Part shown: positions 42,392 to 50,956 of the stretch, in pieces | Layout: the number at the start of each line of letters is the position of its first letter | Position numbering within the stretch: the stretch's first letter is position 1 | Assembly: GCA_045805265.1 (NCBI GenBank) | Contig: JBJMLO010000016.1 | Coordinates: forward strand, 1 to 64,000 | Direction: 5' to 3' | DNA length: 64,000 nucleotides | From: JBJMLO01 sp045805265 | Lineage (GTDB): Bacteria > Actinomycetota > UBA4738 > JACQTL01 | Translations under genes and position numbers: made by a program | Notes under the pieces: model-generated | Told to the model about the DNA's origin: nothing | The model's database searches: none | What the model saw: only the letters and a program-made list of their open reading frames with translations

Positions 42392-43990
42392 CTACACCTC
42401 GAGGATCACCGGCACCACGGCCGGCTTCCGCTTCGTCTGCTGCCAGAAGAACTTCCGCAGGGTGCTGCGTACGTTCTGCTGCAGCACGAGCGGGTCGGTG
42501 ACCTCCTGCGCCGCCGACTCCTTCAGCGACAGCATGACGAGTTCCCGCGCGCGTTCAAGCACGTCGGGGGACGCCTCCTCGTCGACCACACCGCGGTTGA
42601 CGAGGTCGGGGCCGCCGACCAGGTCACCGTGGTGCTGGTCGATGGCCACCACCACGAACAGGATGCCGTCCGCCGCCATGCGCCGCCGGTCCCGCAGCAC
42701 GACCGGGCCGACGTCGCCGATGCCGATCCCGTCCACCAGCGTGACGCCGGCCGGGATGCGCGCGCCGAACCGGCACTCCTCCGCGATCTCGATCGTGTCG
42801 CCGTCCTGGGCGATCAGCACGTGGTCCGCGTCCACGCCCACCTCGCGGGCAAGCCGCGAGTGGTGCGACAGGTGGCGGTACTCGCCGTGGACCGGGACGA
42901 ACCATCGCGGCCGGACCAGCGCGAGGACGAACTTCAGCTCGTCCGCCCCGGCGTGGCCGGAGACGTGCACCGGAGCGGTCGCCACCGAGTGCACCTCGGC
43001 GCCCATCCGGTACAGGCCGTCGATCACGCGGTGGATCGCGGGCTCGTTGCCCGGGATCAGCGACGACGACAGGATCACGGTGTCGTCGCGCTGGAGCTTC
43101 ACGAACTTGTGCTCACCGGCCGCCATCAGCGACAGCGCCGACAGCGGCTCGCCCTGGGAGCCGGTCGAGATCACCACCACGTGGCGGGGGTCGTGCCGCC
43201 CGAGGTCCTCGATGGGGATGACGTTCTCCTCCGGCACGTCGAGGTACCCGATGCGCCGGGCCGCCGCCACGCTCTGGTGCATGGACCGCCCGAGGAACGC
43301 GATCATCCGGTGGTCGGCGCGCGCCGCGTCCGCCGCCTGCTGGATGCGGTGGATGTGACTGGCGAAGCACGACAGGATCACCAGCCGGGGGGCCCGGGCC
43401 ACGAGCTCCCGGAGCACCGGGCCGACCGTCCGCTCGCTCCGCACGTAGCCCGTGTCCTCGGCGTTCGTCGAGTCGGAGAGCAGGAGGTGCACGCCGCGGC
43501 GGCCCTCCTCGCCCAGGGCGCGGAGGTCGGTGGCGCGCGAGTCCAGGGGCGTCTGGTCGAGCTTGAAGTCGCCGGTGTGCAGGACCGTGCCGTACGGCGT
43601 GTCCACGGCCACCGCGACGCCGTCGGGAATCGAGTGCGTGACCCGGAGGAACCGCATGCGGAACGGCCCGGCGGCGGCCTCCTCCCCCGGGACGATCTCG
43701 CGGAGCTCCACCCGGTCCCGGACGCCGTGCTCGTCGAGCTTTCCCTCGAGCAGGGCCAGGGTCAGCGCCGTGCCGTAGACCACCGCCGGCATCTCACGCA
43801 GCAGGTACGGCAGCGCGCCGATGTGGTCCTCGTGGCCGTGGGTGAGGACGACGGCGTCCACCCGGTCGGACCGCCGCCGCAGGAACTCGAAGTCCGGCAG
43901 CACCAGGTCGATTCCCGGCATCCCCTCGTGGGGGAACGACAGCCCGCAGTCGATGACCAGCAGCCGGCCGTCCATCTCGAGGCAGGCCAT
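42392..43990 (-). CDS. rnj: Ribonuclease J
   Basis: A metallo-beta-lactamase/beta-CASP ribonuclease for mRNA and rRNA 5'-end processing. It has LTHGHEDHIGALPYLL, VTHSIPDGVAVAVDT, TVLHTGDFKLDQTPLD, VVISTGSQGEPLSALSLM, HVSGHAGADELKFVLALVRP and PVHGEYRHL. The first ATG is at 43988-43990. The same frame upstream encodes the conserved family N-terminus CRIAFLGGLGEIGRN with no ATG, GTG or TTG before it, so the true start is probably noncanonical between about 44041 and 44113. A GGAGGAC stands six bases before a GTC at 44111-44113. It lies just downstream of dapA. Confidence 0.94.
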   Translation of the reverse strand: MACLEMDGRLLVIDCGLSFPHEGMPGIDLVLPDFEFLRRRSDRVDAVVLTHGHEDHIGALPYLLREMPAVVYGTALTLALLEGKLDEHGVRDRVELREIVPGEEAAAGPFRMRFLRVTHSIPDGVAVAVDTPYGTVLHTGDFKLDQTPLDSRATDLRALGEEGRRGVHLLLSDSTNAEDTGYVRSERTVGPVLRELVARAPRLVILSCFASHIHRIQQAADAARADHRMIAFLGRSMHQSVAAARRIGYLDVPEENVIPIEDLGRHDPRHVVVISTGSQGEPLSALSLMAAGEHKFVKLQRDDTVILSSSLIPGNEPAIHRVIDGLYRMGAEVHSVATAPVHVSGHAGADELKFVLALVRPRWFVPVHGEYRHLSHHSRLAREVGVDADHVLIAQDGDTIEIAEECRFGARIPAGVTLVDGIGIGDVGPVVLRDRRRMAADGILFVVVAIDQHHGDLVGGPDLVNRGVVDEEASPDVLERARELVMLSLKESAAQEVTDPLVLQQNVRSTLRKFFWQQTKRKPAVVPVILEV

Positions 43991-44102
43991 GTTCCGGCCG
44001 ATCTCGCCGAGGCCGCCGAGGAACGCGATGCGACACCCGTCGAAGGGCGGCTCCGCCTCGGGGGCGGGCGCCTCGCGGGTGAAGGCCTCGGGTGGCTCGA
44101 AT

Positions 44103-44987
44103 TCAGAGGAGACCGGTGTCCTCCAGGACTCGGCGGATCCGCTCCCGCTCGTCGGGTGTGGCGGGCAGCAGCGGCAGGCGGGGGTCGCCGCCCGGCAGCC
44201 CCACGATGCCCAGCGCCGCCTTCAGCGGGATCGGGTTCGAGGCGATGAACAGGACGGAGAACAGCGGCGACAGCTCCTCGTGGATCTTCCGGGCCGAGGG
44301 CACGTCACCGTCGAACACCAGGTGGAGCATCTGCGCGATGCGGTCCCCCACCAGGTGCGAGGCCACCGACACGATGCCGACGGCGCCCAGACAGGCCGTC
44401 CCGAACGTTGCCCAGTCGTCGCCGGAGTACACGTCGAACCCGGCGGGCGCCTCGCGGATCAGCCTCGACACGGCGTCGAAGTCGCCGGTCGAGTCCTTCA
44501 CCGCGACGATGTTCGGGACGGCTGCCAGCGTGAGCAGCGTGTCGTGCTCGATCCGCGTCGCCGTCCGCCCGGGGATGTTGTAGGCGACGACGGGAAGGCT
44601 CGTCGATTCCGCGATCTTCGAGAAGTGCGCGACGAGGCCTCGCTGGGGAGGCTTGTTGTAGTACGGCGTCACGACCACGACGCCGTCCACCCCGGCCTTC
44701 TCGGCCTCGCGCGTGAGCTCGATCGACTCGGCCGTGGAGTAGGTCCCGGTGCCGGCCAGCACCTGGCCCTTCCCCTTCGCCGCCTCCACCGCGGCCCGGA
44801 ACACGTCGCGCTTCTCCGCGTCCGTGAGCGTGGGCGACTCGCCCGTCGACCCGGTGACGAAGACCGTGTCGGAGCCGTGCTCGAAGAGGTGGGCCGTGAG
44901 CGCCTGGACGCCGTCGAGGTCGAGGGACCCGTCCTCCGCGAACGGGGTTGCCATGGCGGTGATGACCGCCCCGAACCTACCGGCCAT
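44103..44987 (-). CDS. dapA: 4-hydroxy-tetrahydrodipicolinate synthase
   Basis: A 294-aa TIM-barrel lyase that condenses pyruvate with aspartate semialdehyde, the first committed step to lysine and diaminopimelate. Lys164 (NIVAVKDSTGDF) forms the Schiff base. Tyr136 (AYNIPGRT) and the TGSTGES motif complete the active site. ATG at 44985-44987 after GGTGGAG. The RNase J reading frame appears to begin at or inside its 3' end, so the pair is probably coupled. Partners dapB, dapL and dapF lie elsewhere in the window. Confidence 0.97.
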   Translation of the reverse strand: MAGRFGAVITAMATPFAEDGSLDLDGVQALTAHLFEHGSDTVFVTGSTGESPTLTDAEKRDVFRAAVEAAKGKGQVLAGTGTYSTAESIELTREAEKAGVDGVVVVTPYYNKPPQRGLVAHFSKIAESTSLPVVAYNIPGRTATRIEHDTLLTLAAVPNIVAVKDSTGDFDAVSRLIREAPAGFDVYSGDDWATFGTACLGAVGIVSVASHLVGDRIAQMLHLVFDGDVPSARKIHEELSPLFSVLFIASNPIPLKAALGIVGLPGGDPRLPLLPATPDERERIRRVLEDTGLL

Positions 44988-45253
44988 GCACTCCACCCTT
45001 TCCTCGCCCGCGAAGCCGCTGCGGTCCGCGTCGTCGGCCCAGGCACTCCGCACCCGCGATCCATGACCCCGCGGTGCCTGCCTGCCAAGTCACAGGAGCC
45101 CCGGGAGCCACATGTTGCACTCGAGCCTCCCGTGGCCATGGAGCGGCTCGTTGCTCCCAAGGCGCCGGGGTCACCTCTGTCACGCCTGGCACCCCAGGCA
45201 CCCGAGGCACGGACGCCACCGGTGATCCATCGGCCGGGCATCTGGCCCACGGC

Positions 45254-45259
45254 TATCCT
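45254..45259 (+). promoter_or_regulatory. -10 element for a leaderless transcript of the cobalamin adenosyltransferase
   Basis: TATCCT is followed by exactly seven bases and then the GTG at 45267. No Shine-Dalgarno sequence precedes that GTG, so transcription probably starts at the start codon. The rest of the 279-base gap between dapA and this gene shows no gene and no recognisable B12-box riboswitch. Confidence 0.55.
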
Positions 45260-45266
45260 AGTCGCC

Positions 45267-45893
45267 GTGCCGCGCATCTACACGAAGACCGGCGACGACG
45301 GGAGCACCGGCCTGCTGTACGGCGGGCGCATCTCCAAGGCAGACCCCGCCACGGAGGCCTACGGCGCGGTCGACGAGGCCGTGGCCGCCATGGGCGTCGC
45401 GAGGGCCCTGACCGAGAACATGGCCTTTCACGCCGACCTCCTGCGGCTGCAGCGCGAGTTGTTCGTCGTCGGTGCCGAGCTGGCCGCGAACCCGGACGCC
45501 CGGGAACGTCTCGTGCCGGGCGTGTCGCTGGTGACGGAGGACATGGTCCTGCGCCTGGAGCAGCTGATCGACTCCACGGTGGCCGAGCATCCCCTGCCCA
45601 ACGAGTTCGTCGTGCCCGGCGCCACGCCGCTGTCGGCGGCCCTCGACGTGGCTCGGTCCGTCGTCCGGAGGGCGGAGCGCCGGACCGTGGCCTTCCGCGA
45701 CGCGGGCGGCGCCGTCAGCGACGAGCTGCTCAGGTATCTCAACCGGCTGTCGGACCTGCTGTTCTGCGTCGCCCGGTGGCAGGCTGGCCACGGCGAGCCG
45801 CCCAGCCGCGAGCCACCGCATCACCCGCCCCCGAGCACCGGGCCGGCCGGCCACGAGCCGTCGGCCCCGACGCCACCGGGCACCGAGCCCTGA
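45267..45893 (+). CDS. Cob(I)alamin adenosyltransferase, PduO type
   Basis: A 208-aa enzyme that transfers adenosyl from ATP to cobalamin to make coenzyme B12. The N-terminus PRIYTKTGDDGSTGLLYGGR is the ATP-binding signature. FVVPGATPLSAALDVARSVV and RRAERRTVAF are the second conserved block, and LNRLSDLLFCVARW the third. The last 35 residues are a Pro/His-rich tail. It should supply the cofactor needed by NrdJ in this genome. Confidence 0.94.
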   Translation: MPRIYTKTGDDGSTGLLYGGRISKADPATEAYGAVDEAVAAMGVARALTENMAFHADLLRLQRELFVVGAELAANPDARERLVPGVSLVTEDMVLRLEQLIDSTVAEHPLPNEFVVPGATPLSAALDVARSVVRRAERRTVAFRDAGGAVSDELLRYLNRLSDLLFCVARWQAGHGEPPSREPPHHPPPSTGPAGHEPSAPTPPGTEP

Positions 45894-45942
45894 TTCGTCC
45901 CGAAGTACGATCGCCCGGCCTGCACCGACGGGAGGTTCTGCC

Positions 45943-46260
45943 ATGTACCGGGTCCACATCTGGCTGCGGAAGAAGGACGACGCGTCGGCCGAGGAGTTCG
46001 CCCGGCACTGGCTGGACGCGCACGCCCCCATCGCCCGCGACGGCTACCCGCACCTGACGGGCTACGTCGTGAACGTCGTGACGGGGGCGGGGCGGGACCA
46101 GGAGGTCCCGTACGACGGGGTGGCCGAGCTCACCTGGGACAGCCGGGAGGACTTCGTTGCCGACATGAAGAGCGAGGCGGCCGCCGCCGGGGCCGAGGAC
46201 CTGAAGACCTTCACCAGTTCCATGGGGCTGCTGTTCGTCGACCAGCACGTCGTGAAGTAG
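45943..46260 (+). CDS. EthD-domain protein
   Basis: A 105-aa dimeric alpha-beta-barrel protein. It starts MYRVHIWLRKKDDASAEEFA and has HWLDAHAPIARDGYPHLTGY, the EthD pattern (F-x-x-H-W-x-x-x-H-x-P), then AELTWDSREDFVADM. EthD proteins accompany oxidative degradation pathways, but the role of isolated copies is unknown. It follows the adenosyltransferase by 49 bases with its own GGAGG, and precedes a LysE-type exporter. Confidence 0.88.
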   Translation: MYRVHIWLRKKDDASAEEFARHWLDAHAPIARDGYPHLTGYVVNVVTGAGRDQEVPYDGVAELTWDSREDFVADMKSEAAAAGAEDLKTFTSSMGLLFVDQHVVK

Positions 46261-46301
46261 CGCGGGCGGATGGCCGAACGGGCCGGGGGCGGGAGGTAGC
46301 C

Positions 46302-46979
46302 GTGGCCTCGCTCCGCAACGCGGCCACCGGGTTCGGCCTGGGCATCGCGCTCGGCGTCTCCCCCGGGCCCGTCCAGATCCTCCTGCTCACGGAGGCGGCC
46401 CGCGGAGGGCTCCGGCGGGGCTTCCGGGCCATGGCCGGCGCGAACGGCGCATTCCTCGCCATGCTGGTGCTGCTGGCGGCCGGCGTGTCGGTGGTCTCGC
46501 CGTCCGGAATCTCCGTCCGGATCCTGGAGGTGGCCGGGGGGACCCTGCTGCTCGTCGTGGCGGCCGACGCGGCCCGCGACGTCGTACGCGGCGAGGACGT
46601 CCGGCAGGCCCGGGCGGCCGCGGAGCGGGCCCGGAGCGGAGCGGCATCCGCCGGCCGCCGGTCCCGGGCGGCCGTCGTCGCCCACCCGGCCACCCGGGGG
46701 GTGCTGGCCGTGCTCCTGAACCCGGGCGCGTGGCTGTTCCTGGCCACGACCGCGTCGGCCCTCGTGGCGAACGCGCGGGCCCAGGACGGCGGGGTCGCTC
46801 CCTTCGTCACCGTCATCGCGCTGACGGCGGGGGTCTCGGTCATGGACGGGATCACCGTGATCGTCGGCGGGGGTGGCTCGCTGCTCGCCGGGCGGGCCGC
46901 GCGATGGATCCGGCTTGCCCTCACCGTGGTCCTCGCCGCCATCGGGGTGCTGTTCGTCATCCGGGGTATCCGGGGATGA
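46302..46979 (+). CDS. LysE-family transporter
   Basis: A 225-aa membrane protein with six predicted helices. The signature region FGLGIALGVSPGPVQILLLT carries the conserved PGP motif of LysE/RhtB exporters. Other helices are FLAMLVLLAAGVSVV, VLAVLLNPGAWLFLATTAS and IRLALTVVLAAIGVLFVIRG. Family members export amino acids or related small molecules; the substrate is not predictable here. GTG at 46302 after GGGAGG. The loop between helices 3 and 4 is unusually Ala/Arg-rich. Confidence 0.86.
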   Translation: MASLRNAATGFGLGIALGVSPGPVQILLLTEAARGGLRRGFRAMAGANGAFLAMLVLLAAGVSVVSPSGISVRILEVAGGTLLLVVAADAARDVVRGEDVRQARAAAERARSGAASAGRRSRAAVVAHPATRGVLAVLLNPGAWLFLATTASALVANARAQDGGVAPFVTVIALTAGVSVMDGITVIVGGGGSLLAGRAARWIRLALTVVLAAIGVLFVIRGIRG

Positions 46980-47041
46980 CGACCCGCCCTGGCGCCAAGA
47001 GGGGCCTCGGAGGCTGGCTGGGGCCGCGGCGGGCCGGTAGC

Positions 47042-47770
47042 ATGCGGCGTGTGGGGCCCATCGTCCGATGGAGGAGGGGGGTCGTCGCGGCCGTGGTCGC
47101 TGCCTTCCTCGCAAGCGTGCTCGCGGCCTGCTCGTCGGGCGGGCCCGCGCATCCATCCACCGCGAGCCTCCCGCCGGCAGCCGGGCTGCTGAAGGACTCG
47201 GCGGCCGCGATGAAGAAGGTGGGGAGCGCCAGGTTCGACCTGGCCGGCTCGGGCCGGATCGCCGGCGTCGAGGTCAGGAGCGCGCAGGGGCTCGTGACCG
47301 CCGACGGCCGCGCGCAGGGCAGCGTGAAGATCGTCCAGGCCGGCGCGGTCGTCGAACTGCAGCTGGTCGTGGTCGGCGGCGACATCTACATCAAGGGGCC
47401 CACCGGGCAGTTCGCCAAGCTGCCCGCCGCTGCCGCGGGCGCGTCGTTCGACCCCTCCCAGATCCTGAACCCCGACCGGGGGCTCAGCGCATTGTTGCAG
47501 TTTGCGACCGACGGGAAGACCCTCGGCGAGGAGCAAGTCGACGGCGTCGATGCCTACCGCGTCATGGCGGACCTGGACGGCTCGCTCGTCTCGCACCTCA
47601 TGCCGCTGCCGGCCGCGAACAAGGTGCCCGGGACGCTGTGGGTAGCGAAGGACACGTCCGACCTGATCCAGGTCGCCGTCACCGCCCCCCAGGCCGGCGG
47701 CCAGTCGGCGCACCTCACGCTGCACCTGTCGGACTTCGGGGTGCAGACCCACATCACGCCGCCGACGTGA
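47042..47770 (+). CDS. LprG/LppX-like lipoprotein
   Basis: A 242-aa exported lipoprotein. The signal is GVVAAVVAAFLASVLAAC with the lipobox cysteine, followed by a SSGG linker. The mature part has the LppX_LprAFG pattern: AAAMKKVGSARFDLAGSG, VVVGGDIYIKGPTGQFAKLP, DPSQILNPDRGLSALLQFAT and GTLWVAKDTSDLIQVAV. Such proteins hold acylated lipids in a hydrophobic pocket. The TGA overlaps the GTG of the MFS gene. A GTG at 47051, seven bases after a TAGCAT, is an alternative leaderless start. Confidence 0.88.
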   Translation: MRRVGPIVRWRRGVVAAVVAAFLASVLAACSSGGPAHPSTASLPPAAGLLKDSAAAMKKVGSARFDLAGSGRIAGVEVRSAQGLVTADGRAQGSVKIVQAGAVVELQLVVVGGDIYIKGPTGQFAKLPAAAAGASFDPSQILNPDRGLSALLQFATDGKTLGEEQVDGVDAYRVMADLDGSLVSHLMPLPAANKVPGTLWVAKDTSDLIQVAVTAPQAGGQSAHLTLHLSDFGVQTHITPPT

Positions 47771-49365
47771 GCCCGGCCTCGGACCGCGCCGCGGCCACGG
47801 ATCGCTCGTCCGCCGCCGGGCGCGGAGGCCGCGGGGGGGACGGGCCGCGGGCCTCTCGGGACCACCGGGTCGCGGTGGGCATCGCCGGCCTCGGCGTCCT
47901 GGTCGCGGCGCTCGACGCCTACGTCGTCACCACGATCCTGCTCACCATCTTCAACGGCATCGGGATCGAGGTGAACCACCCCGAGCGCGCGTTCCCCATC
48001 GTCACCGGGTACCTGCTGGGCTACGTGGCGGCCATGCCGATGCTGGGGCAGCTGTCGGACCGCCTCGGGCGGCGCCCCGTGATCCACGGCTGCCTGGCGG
48101 GCTTCGCCGTGGGCTCGGTGGTGTCCGCGCTGGCGACGAGCCTCCCGATGCTGGTGATCGGCCGGGTGCTCCAGGGCGCCGCCGGCGGAGCGCTGCTGCC
48201 GGTGACGTTCGCCCTGGTCGGCGACCTGTGGGACCCGCGGACCCGGCCGATCGCGCTCGGCGCCGTCGGCGGCACCCAGGAGCTGGGCAGCGTCCTGGGC
48301 CCCCTGTACGGGGCCGGGCTGGCCGCGCTGGCTGGGTGGCGAGCCGTGTTCTGGGTGAACGTCCCCCTGGCCGTGGCGGCGGCCGCGATCATCCAACGGA
48401 AGGTTCCGGGCGGAAAGCTCTCGGCGCACGGCCGCCGGCCCCGGGTCGACGTCGTCGGGGGGACCCTTCTGGCCGTCGGGCTGGCCGCGCTGATCGCGGG
48501 GCTGTACAACCCGGACCCCTCGCGCGGGGTACTGCCGCCGTGGGGGGCGCCGACCATCGTCGGCGGCCTCGTGGTCCTGGCGGCGTTCGTCGTGTGGGAG
48601 GCGGTGTCGCCGACCCGGCTGCTCGACCCGGCCGGGATCGAGCCGAGGCCGTTCCTGGCGGCGATGGGGACCAACGTGCTGGCCGGCGCGGCGCTGATGA
48701 TCACGCTCGTCGACGTGCCGCTCGTGGCGCAGACGATCCTGGACCGTACCCCGCTCGGCGGGGCGCTGTTCCTGTCGTGGTTCCTCGTCGGCCTGCCCGT
48801 GGGCGCGGTGCTGGGCGGGCTGCTCACCGTGCGAACCTCCGAGCGGCTCACGGCGAGTCTGGGCATGGCCCTGTCGGCCGTGGGGTTCTGGCTGATCGCG
48901 GGGTGGCCGGTGGCGATCCTGCAGGCCCGCCACCACCTGGGGCCGATGTCGTTGCCCAGGGCCGACGTCGACCTGGTGCTGGCGGGGCTCGGGCTGGGGC
49001 TGGTCATCGCGCCGGTGACCGCGGCAACGCTTCGGGCCTCGGACCCCGCACAGCACGGCGTCGCGTCGTCGGCGATCGTCGTGGGGCGGATGCTGGGGAT
49101 GCTGATCGGGATCTCCGGGGCGGCCGCGTGGGGCCTGCACCGGTTCAAGCAGCTCACCGCGAACCTCAACGTGCCGCTCACCCGGCGGCAGACGATCGTC
49201 TACAACCGGAAGCTGAAGGTGGCGCTGCGCACCGAATACCACGAGGTGTTCGTGATCACCGCCGTCATCTGCCTGCTGGGGGTGACGACCGCGCTCCTGC
49301 TGGGCCGGCGACACGCCGGCCTGCTCGCCGCCGCGAGCGAAGGCGGCCCGGCCGCATCGGGCTGA
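47767..49365 (+). CDS. MFS transporter, P55-like (lipid or drug export)
   Basis: A 532-aa, roughly 14-helix major facilitator of the DHA2 type. It has the motif A loop GQLSDRLGRRPVIHGCLAGF, motif B region IGRVLQGAAGGALLPV, and a motif C-like helix GGTQELGSVLGPLYGAGLAA. The 35-residue N-terminus is cytoplasmic. The GTG at 47767 overlaps the lipoprotein stop (GTGA). The pairing of an LprG-like lipoprotein with a 14-TM MFS pump repeats the mycobacterial lprG-P55 operon, which moves triacylated lipids to the outer layers. Confidence 0.9.
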   Translation: MSPASDRAAATDRSSAAGRGGRGGDGPRASRDHRVAVGIAGLGVLVAALDAYVVTTILLTIFNGIGIEVNHPERAFPIVTGYLLGYVAAMPMLGQLSDRLGRRPVIHGCLAGFAVGSVVSALATSLPMLVIGRVLQGAAGGALLPVTFALVGDLWDPRTRPIALGAVGGTQELGSVLGPLYGAGLAALAGWRAVFWVNVPLAVAAAAIIQRKVPGGKLSAHGRRPRVDVVGGTLLAVGLAALIAGLYNPDPSRGVLPPWGAPTIVGGLVVLAAFVVWEAVSPTRLLDPAGIEPRPFLAAMGTNVLAGAALMITLVDVPLVAQTILDRTPLGGALFLSWFLVGLPVGAVLGGLLTVRTSERLTASLGMALSAVGFWLIAGWPVAILQARHHLGPMSLPRADVDLVLAGLGLGLVIAPVTAATLRASDPAQHGVASSAIVVGRMLGMLIGISGAAAWGLHRFKQLTANLNVPLTRRQTIVYNRKLKVALRTEYHEVFVITAVICLLGVTTALLLGRRHAGLLAAASEGGPAASG

Positions 49366-49375
49366 GGTTCTCGCC

Positions 49376-50179
49376 TCACCCGCCGGGCGGCTCGAGGCCC
49401 TCGAACACGTCGGACAGGACGCGGGCGCCGGGCCGGCGCTCCGGCCAGGCCACGACGTAGTGCTCCCGGCCGAAGATCTCGGGCAGGTCGGCCTGCGGCA
49501 TCTGATCGACTTCCGTGGCCTGGGTCCGGTGGGCCCGGATCGCCGCGATCGTCCGGTCCACGACACTGCCGGCGTCGACCACGACCCCGATCGTGTCGTC
49601 GTCGACCCCCCGCGGGGAGAACGGCGCGTCGGGGTCCATGGGCTCCTGCCCGGCCTCGACCTGCATGCGCTGCCACTCGCGGATACGGCTCCAGGGGATG
49701 CCGACGTACAGCAGACGGCGGAACGCCGCAGCATCGCTCGACCGCTCGCGGGCCCGGTGGAAGGCATCCGTGCCGACGCCGTGCATCGTGACGTGGTCGT
49801 CGTGCTTGGTGACGCCCTCCGGGCCGAACGTCACGACGACCTCGGGGGCGAACTCCACCAGCAGGTCCGTGACCCGGGCGACCAGCGGCTCCCGGTCGAC
49901 CCCCGTCAGCCCGCCGTCCGGTTCCCGGAGGAACTCGATCCGGGCGTCCGGCTTGCCGATGGCGGCGTACGCGGCCCGGGCCTCGGCCTCGCGGACCGGG
50001 CCGAGGGTCTCGCGAGTGGCGTCCGACCCCGGGGCGATCTCGCCCGCCTCCCCGCTCGTGGCCAGGATCGACATGACCTCGAGGTCGTCGCCGTGCAGCG
50101 CGACCGTGCCCGCCACCCCGAACGTGTCGTCGTCGGGATGGGCGAACACCATGGCCAGGCGCCGCCCGGGCGGGCTCAC
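49376..50179 (-). CDS. PIG-L/LmbE-family deacetylase
   Basis: A 267-aa zinc-dependent N-acetylglucosaminyl deacetylase-like enzyme. The metal motif A/P-H-P-D-D is in MVFAHPDDDTFGVAG, and the third ligand is in VTKHDDHVTMHGVGTDAFH. In actinomycetes this family includes MshB and Mca of mycothiol metabolism. The Mca/MshB assignment is possible but not proven by motifs alone. The GTG at 50177-50179 overlaps the dapB stop (GTGA). It is convergent with the MFS gene, 10 bases apart. Confidence 0.88.
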   Translation of the reverse strand: MSPPGRRLAMVFAHPDDDTFGVAGTVALHGDDLEVMSILATSGEAGEIAPGSDATRETLGPVREAEARAAYAAIGKPDARIEFLREPDGGLTGVDREPLVARVTDLLVEFAPEVVVTFGPEGVTKHDDHVTMHGVGTDAFHRARERSSDAAAFRRLLYVGIPWSRIREWQRMQVEAGQEPMDPDAPFSPRGVDDDTIGVVVDAGSVVDRTIAAIRAHRTQATEVDQMPQADLPEIFGREHYVVAWPERRPGARVLSDVFEGLEPPGG

Positions 50180-50955
50180 GCGTCGAGGCCGAGCAGCCGC
50201 TCCAGCCCGACGGTCAGGCCGGGACGGTTCCCGACCTCCTTGACGGCGAGCAGCACACCCGGCATGAACGAGGTCCGGTCCATCGAGTCGTGCCGGATCG
50301 ACAGCGTCTGTCCCGGCCCGCCCAGGACGACCTCCTGGTGCGCCACCAGCCCGGGGAGGCGGACGGAGTGGATGCGGACCCCCTCGTGGTCGCCCCCCCG
50401 CGAGCCCGGGAGGGTCTCCGCGTCGGGTCCCCGGTACGGCCGCCCGCGCGCCGCGGCGATCTTCCGGGCGGTGGCCAGCGCCGTTCCGGAGGGCGCATCG
50501 GCCTTCCCGTCGTGGTGGAGCTCGATGACCTCGGCCGCGGGAAGGAACCGGGCGGCCTGCTCCGCGAAGTGCATCATCAGCACCGCGCCGATGGCGAAGT
50601 TCGGCGCCACGAACACATTCGAGCCTCCGCCCCGCTCGGCGATCCGGCGCTCGATCGCGCCGAGGTCCTCCTGCGTCATCCCGGTGGTTCCGACCACGAC
50701 ATGGACGCCGTGGTCGACGCACCACAGGACGTCGGTCAGCACGGCGTCGGGGTGGGTGAAGTCGACGGCGACCTGTGCGTCGGAGTCCGCCAGGGCCTGC
50801 GGGTCGTCGGCGATCGTGACGCCCTCCACCCGTTCCCCCACCGCCACGCGGTCCACGGCGGCCACCAGCTCGAGGTCGGGGTCGGCGGCGATCGCGGCGC
50901 ACACCGTGCGGCCCATCCGGCCGTTCGCCCCGAGGACCCCGACCGGAATCGTCAC
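50176..50955 (-). CDS. dapB: 4-hydroxy-tetrahydrodipicolinate reductase
   Basis: A 259-aa NAD(P)H-dependent reductase making tetrahydrodipicolinate, the substrate of DapL. It has the nucleotide-binding GVLGANGRMGRTVCAAI, DFTHPDAVLTDV, VVVGTTGMTQEDL, the catalytic HHDGKADAPSGTAL and ETLPGSRGGDHEGVRIHSVR. The GTG at 50953-50955 is one base past the stop of the M16 peptidase gene, so they are co-transcribed. This order (M16 peptidase then dapB after pnp) is common in actinobacteria. Confidence 0.97.
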   Translation of the reverse strand: MTIPVGVLGANGRMGRTVCAAIAADPDLELVAAVDRVAVGERVEGVTIADDPQALADSDAQVAVDFTHPDAVLTDVLWCVDHGVHVVVGTTGMTQEDLGAIERRIAERGGGSNVFVAPNFAIGAVLMMHFAEQAARFLPAAEVIELHHDGKADAPSGTALATARKIAAARGRPYRGPDAETLPGSRGGDHEGVRIHSVRLPGLVAHQEVVLGGPGQTLSIRHDSMDRTSFMPGVLLAVKEVGNRPGLTVGLERLLGLDA

Positions 50956-50956
50956 G

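Noticed and set aside
44988..45266. Cobalamin riboswitch before the adenosyltransferase gene
   Set aside because: Short GCCAC and GGAGCC pieces and small palindromes are present, but the conserved core is not, and the gene appears leaderless.
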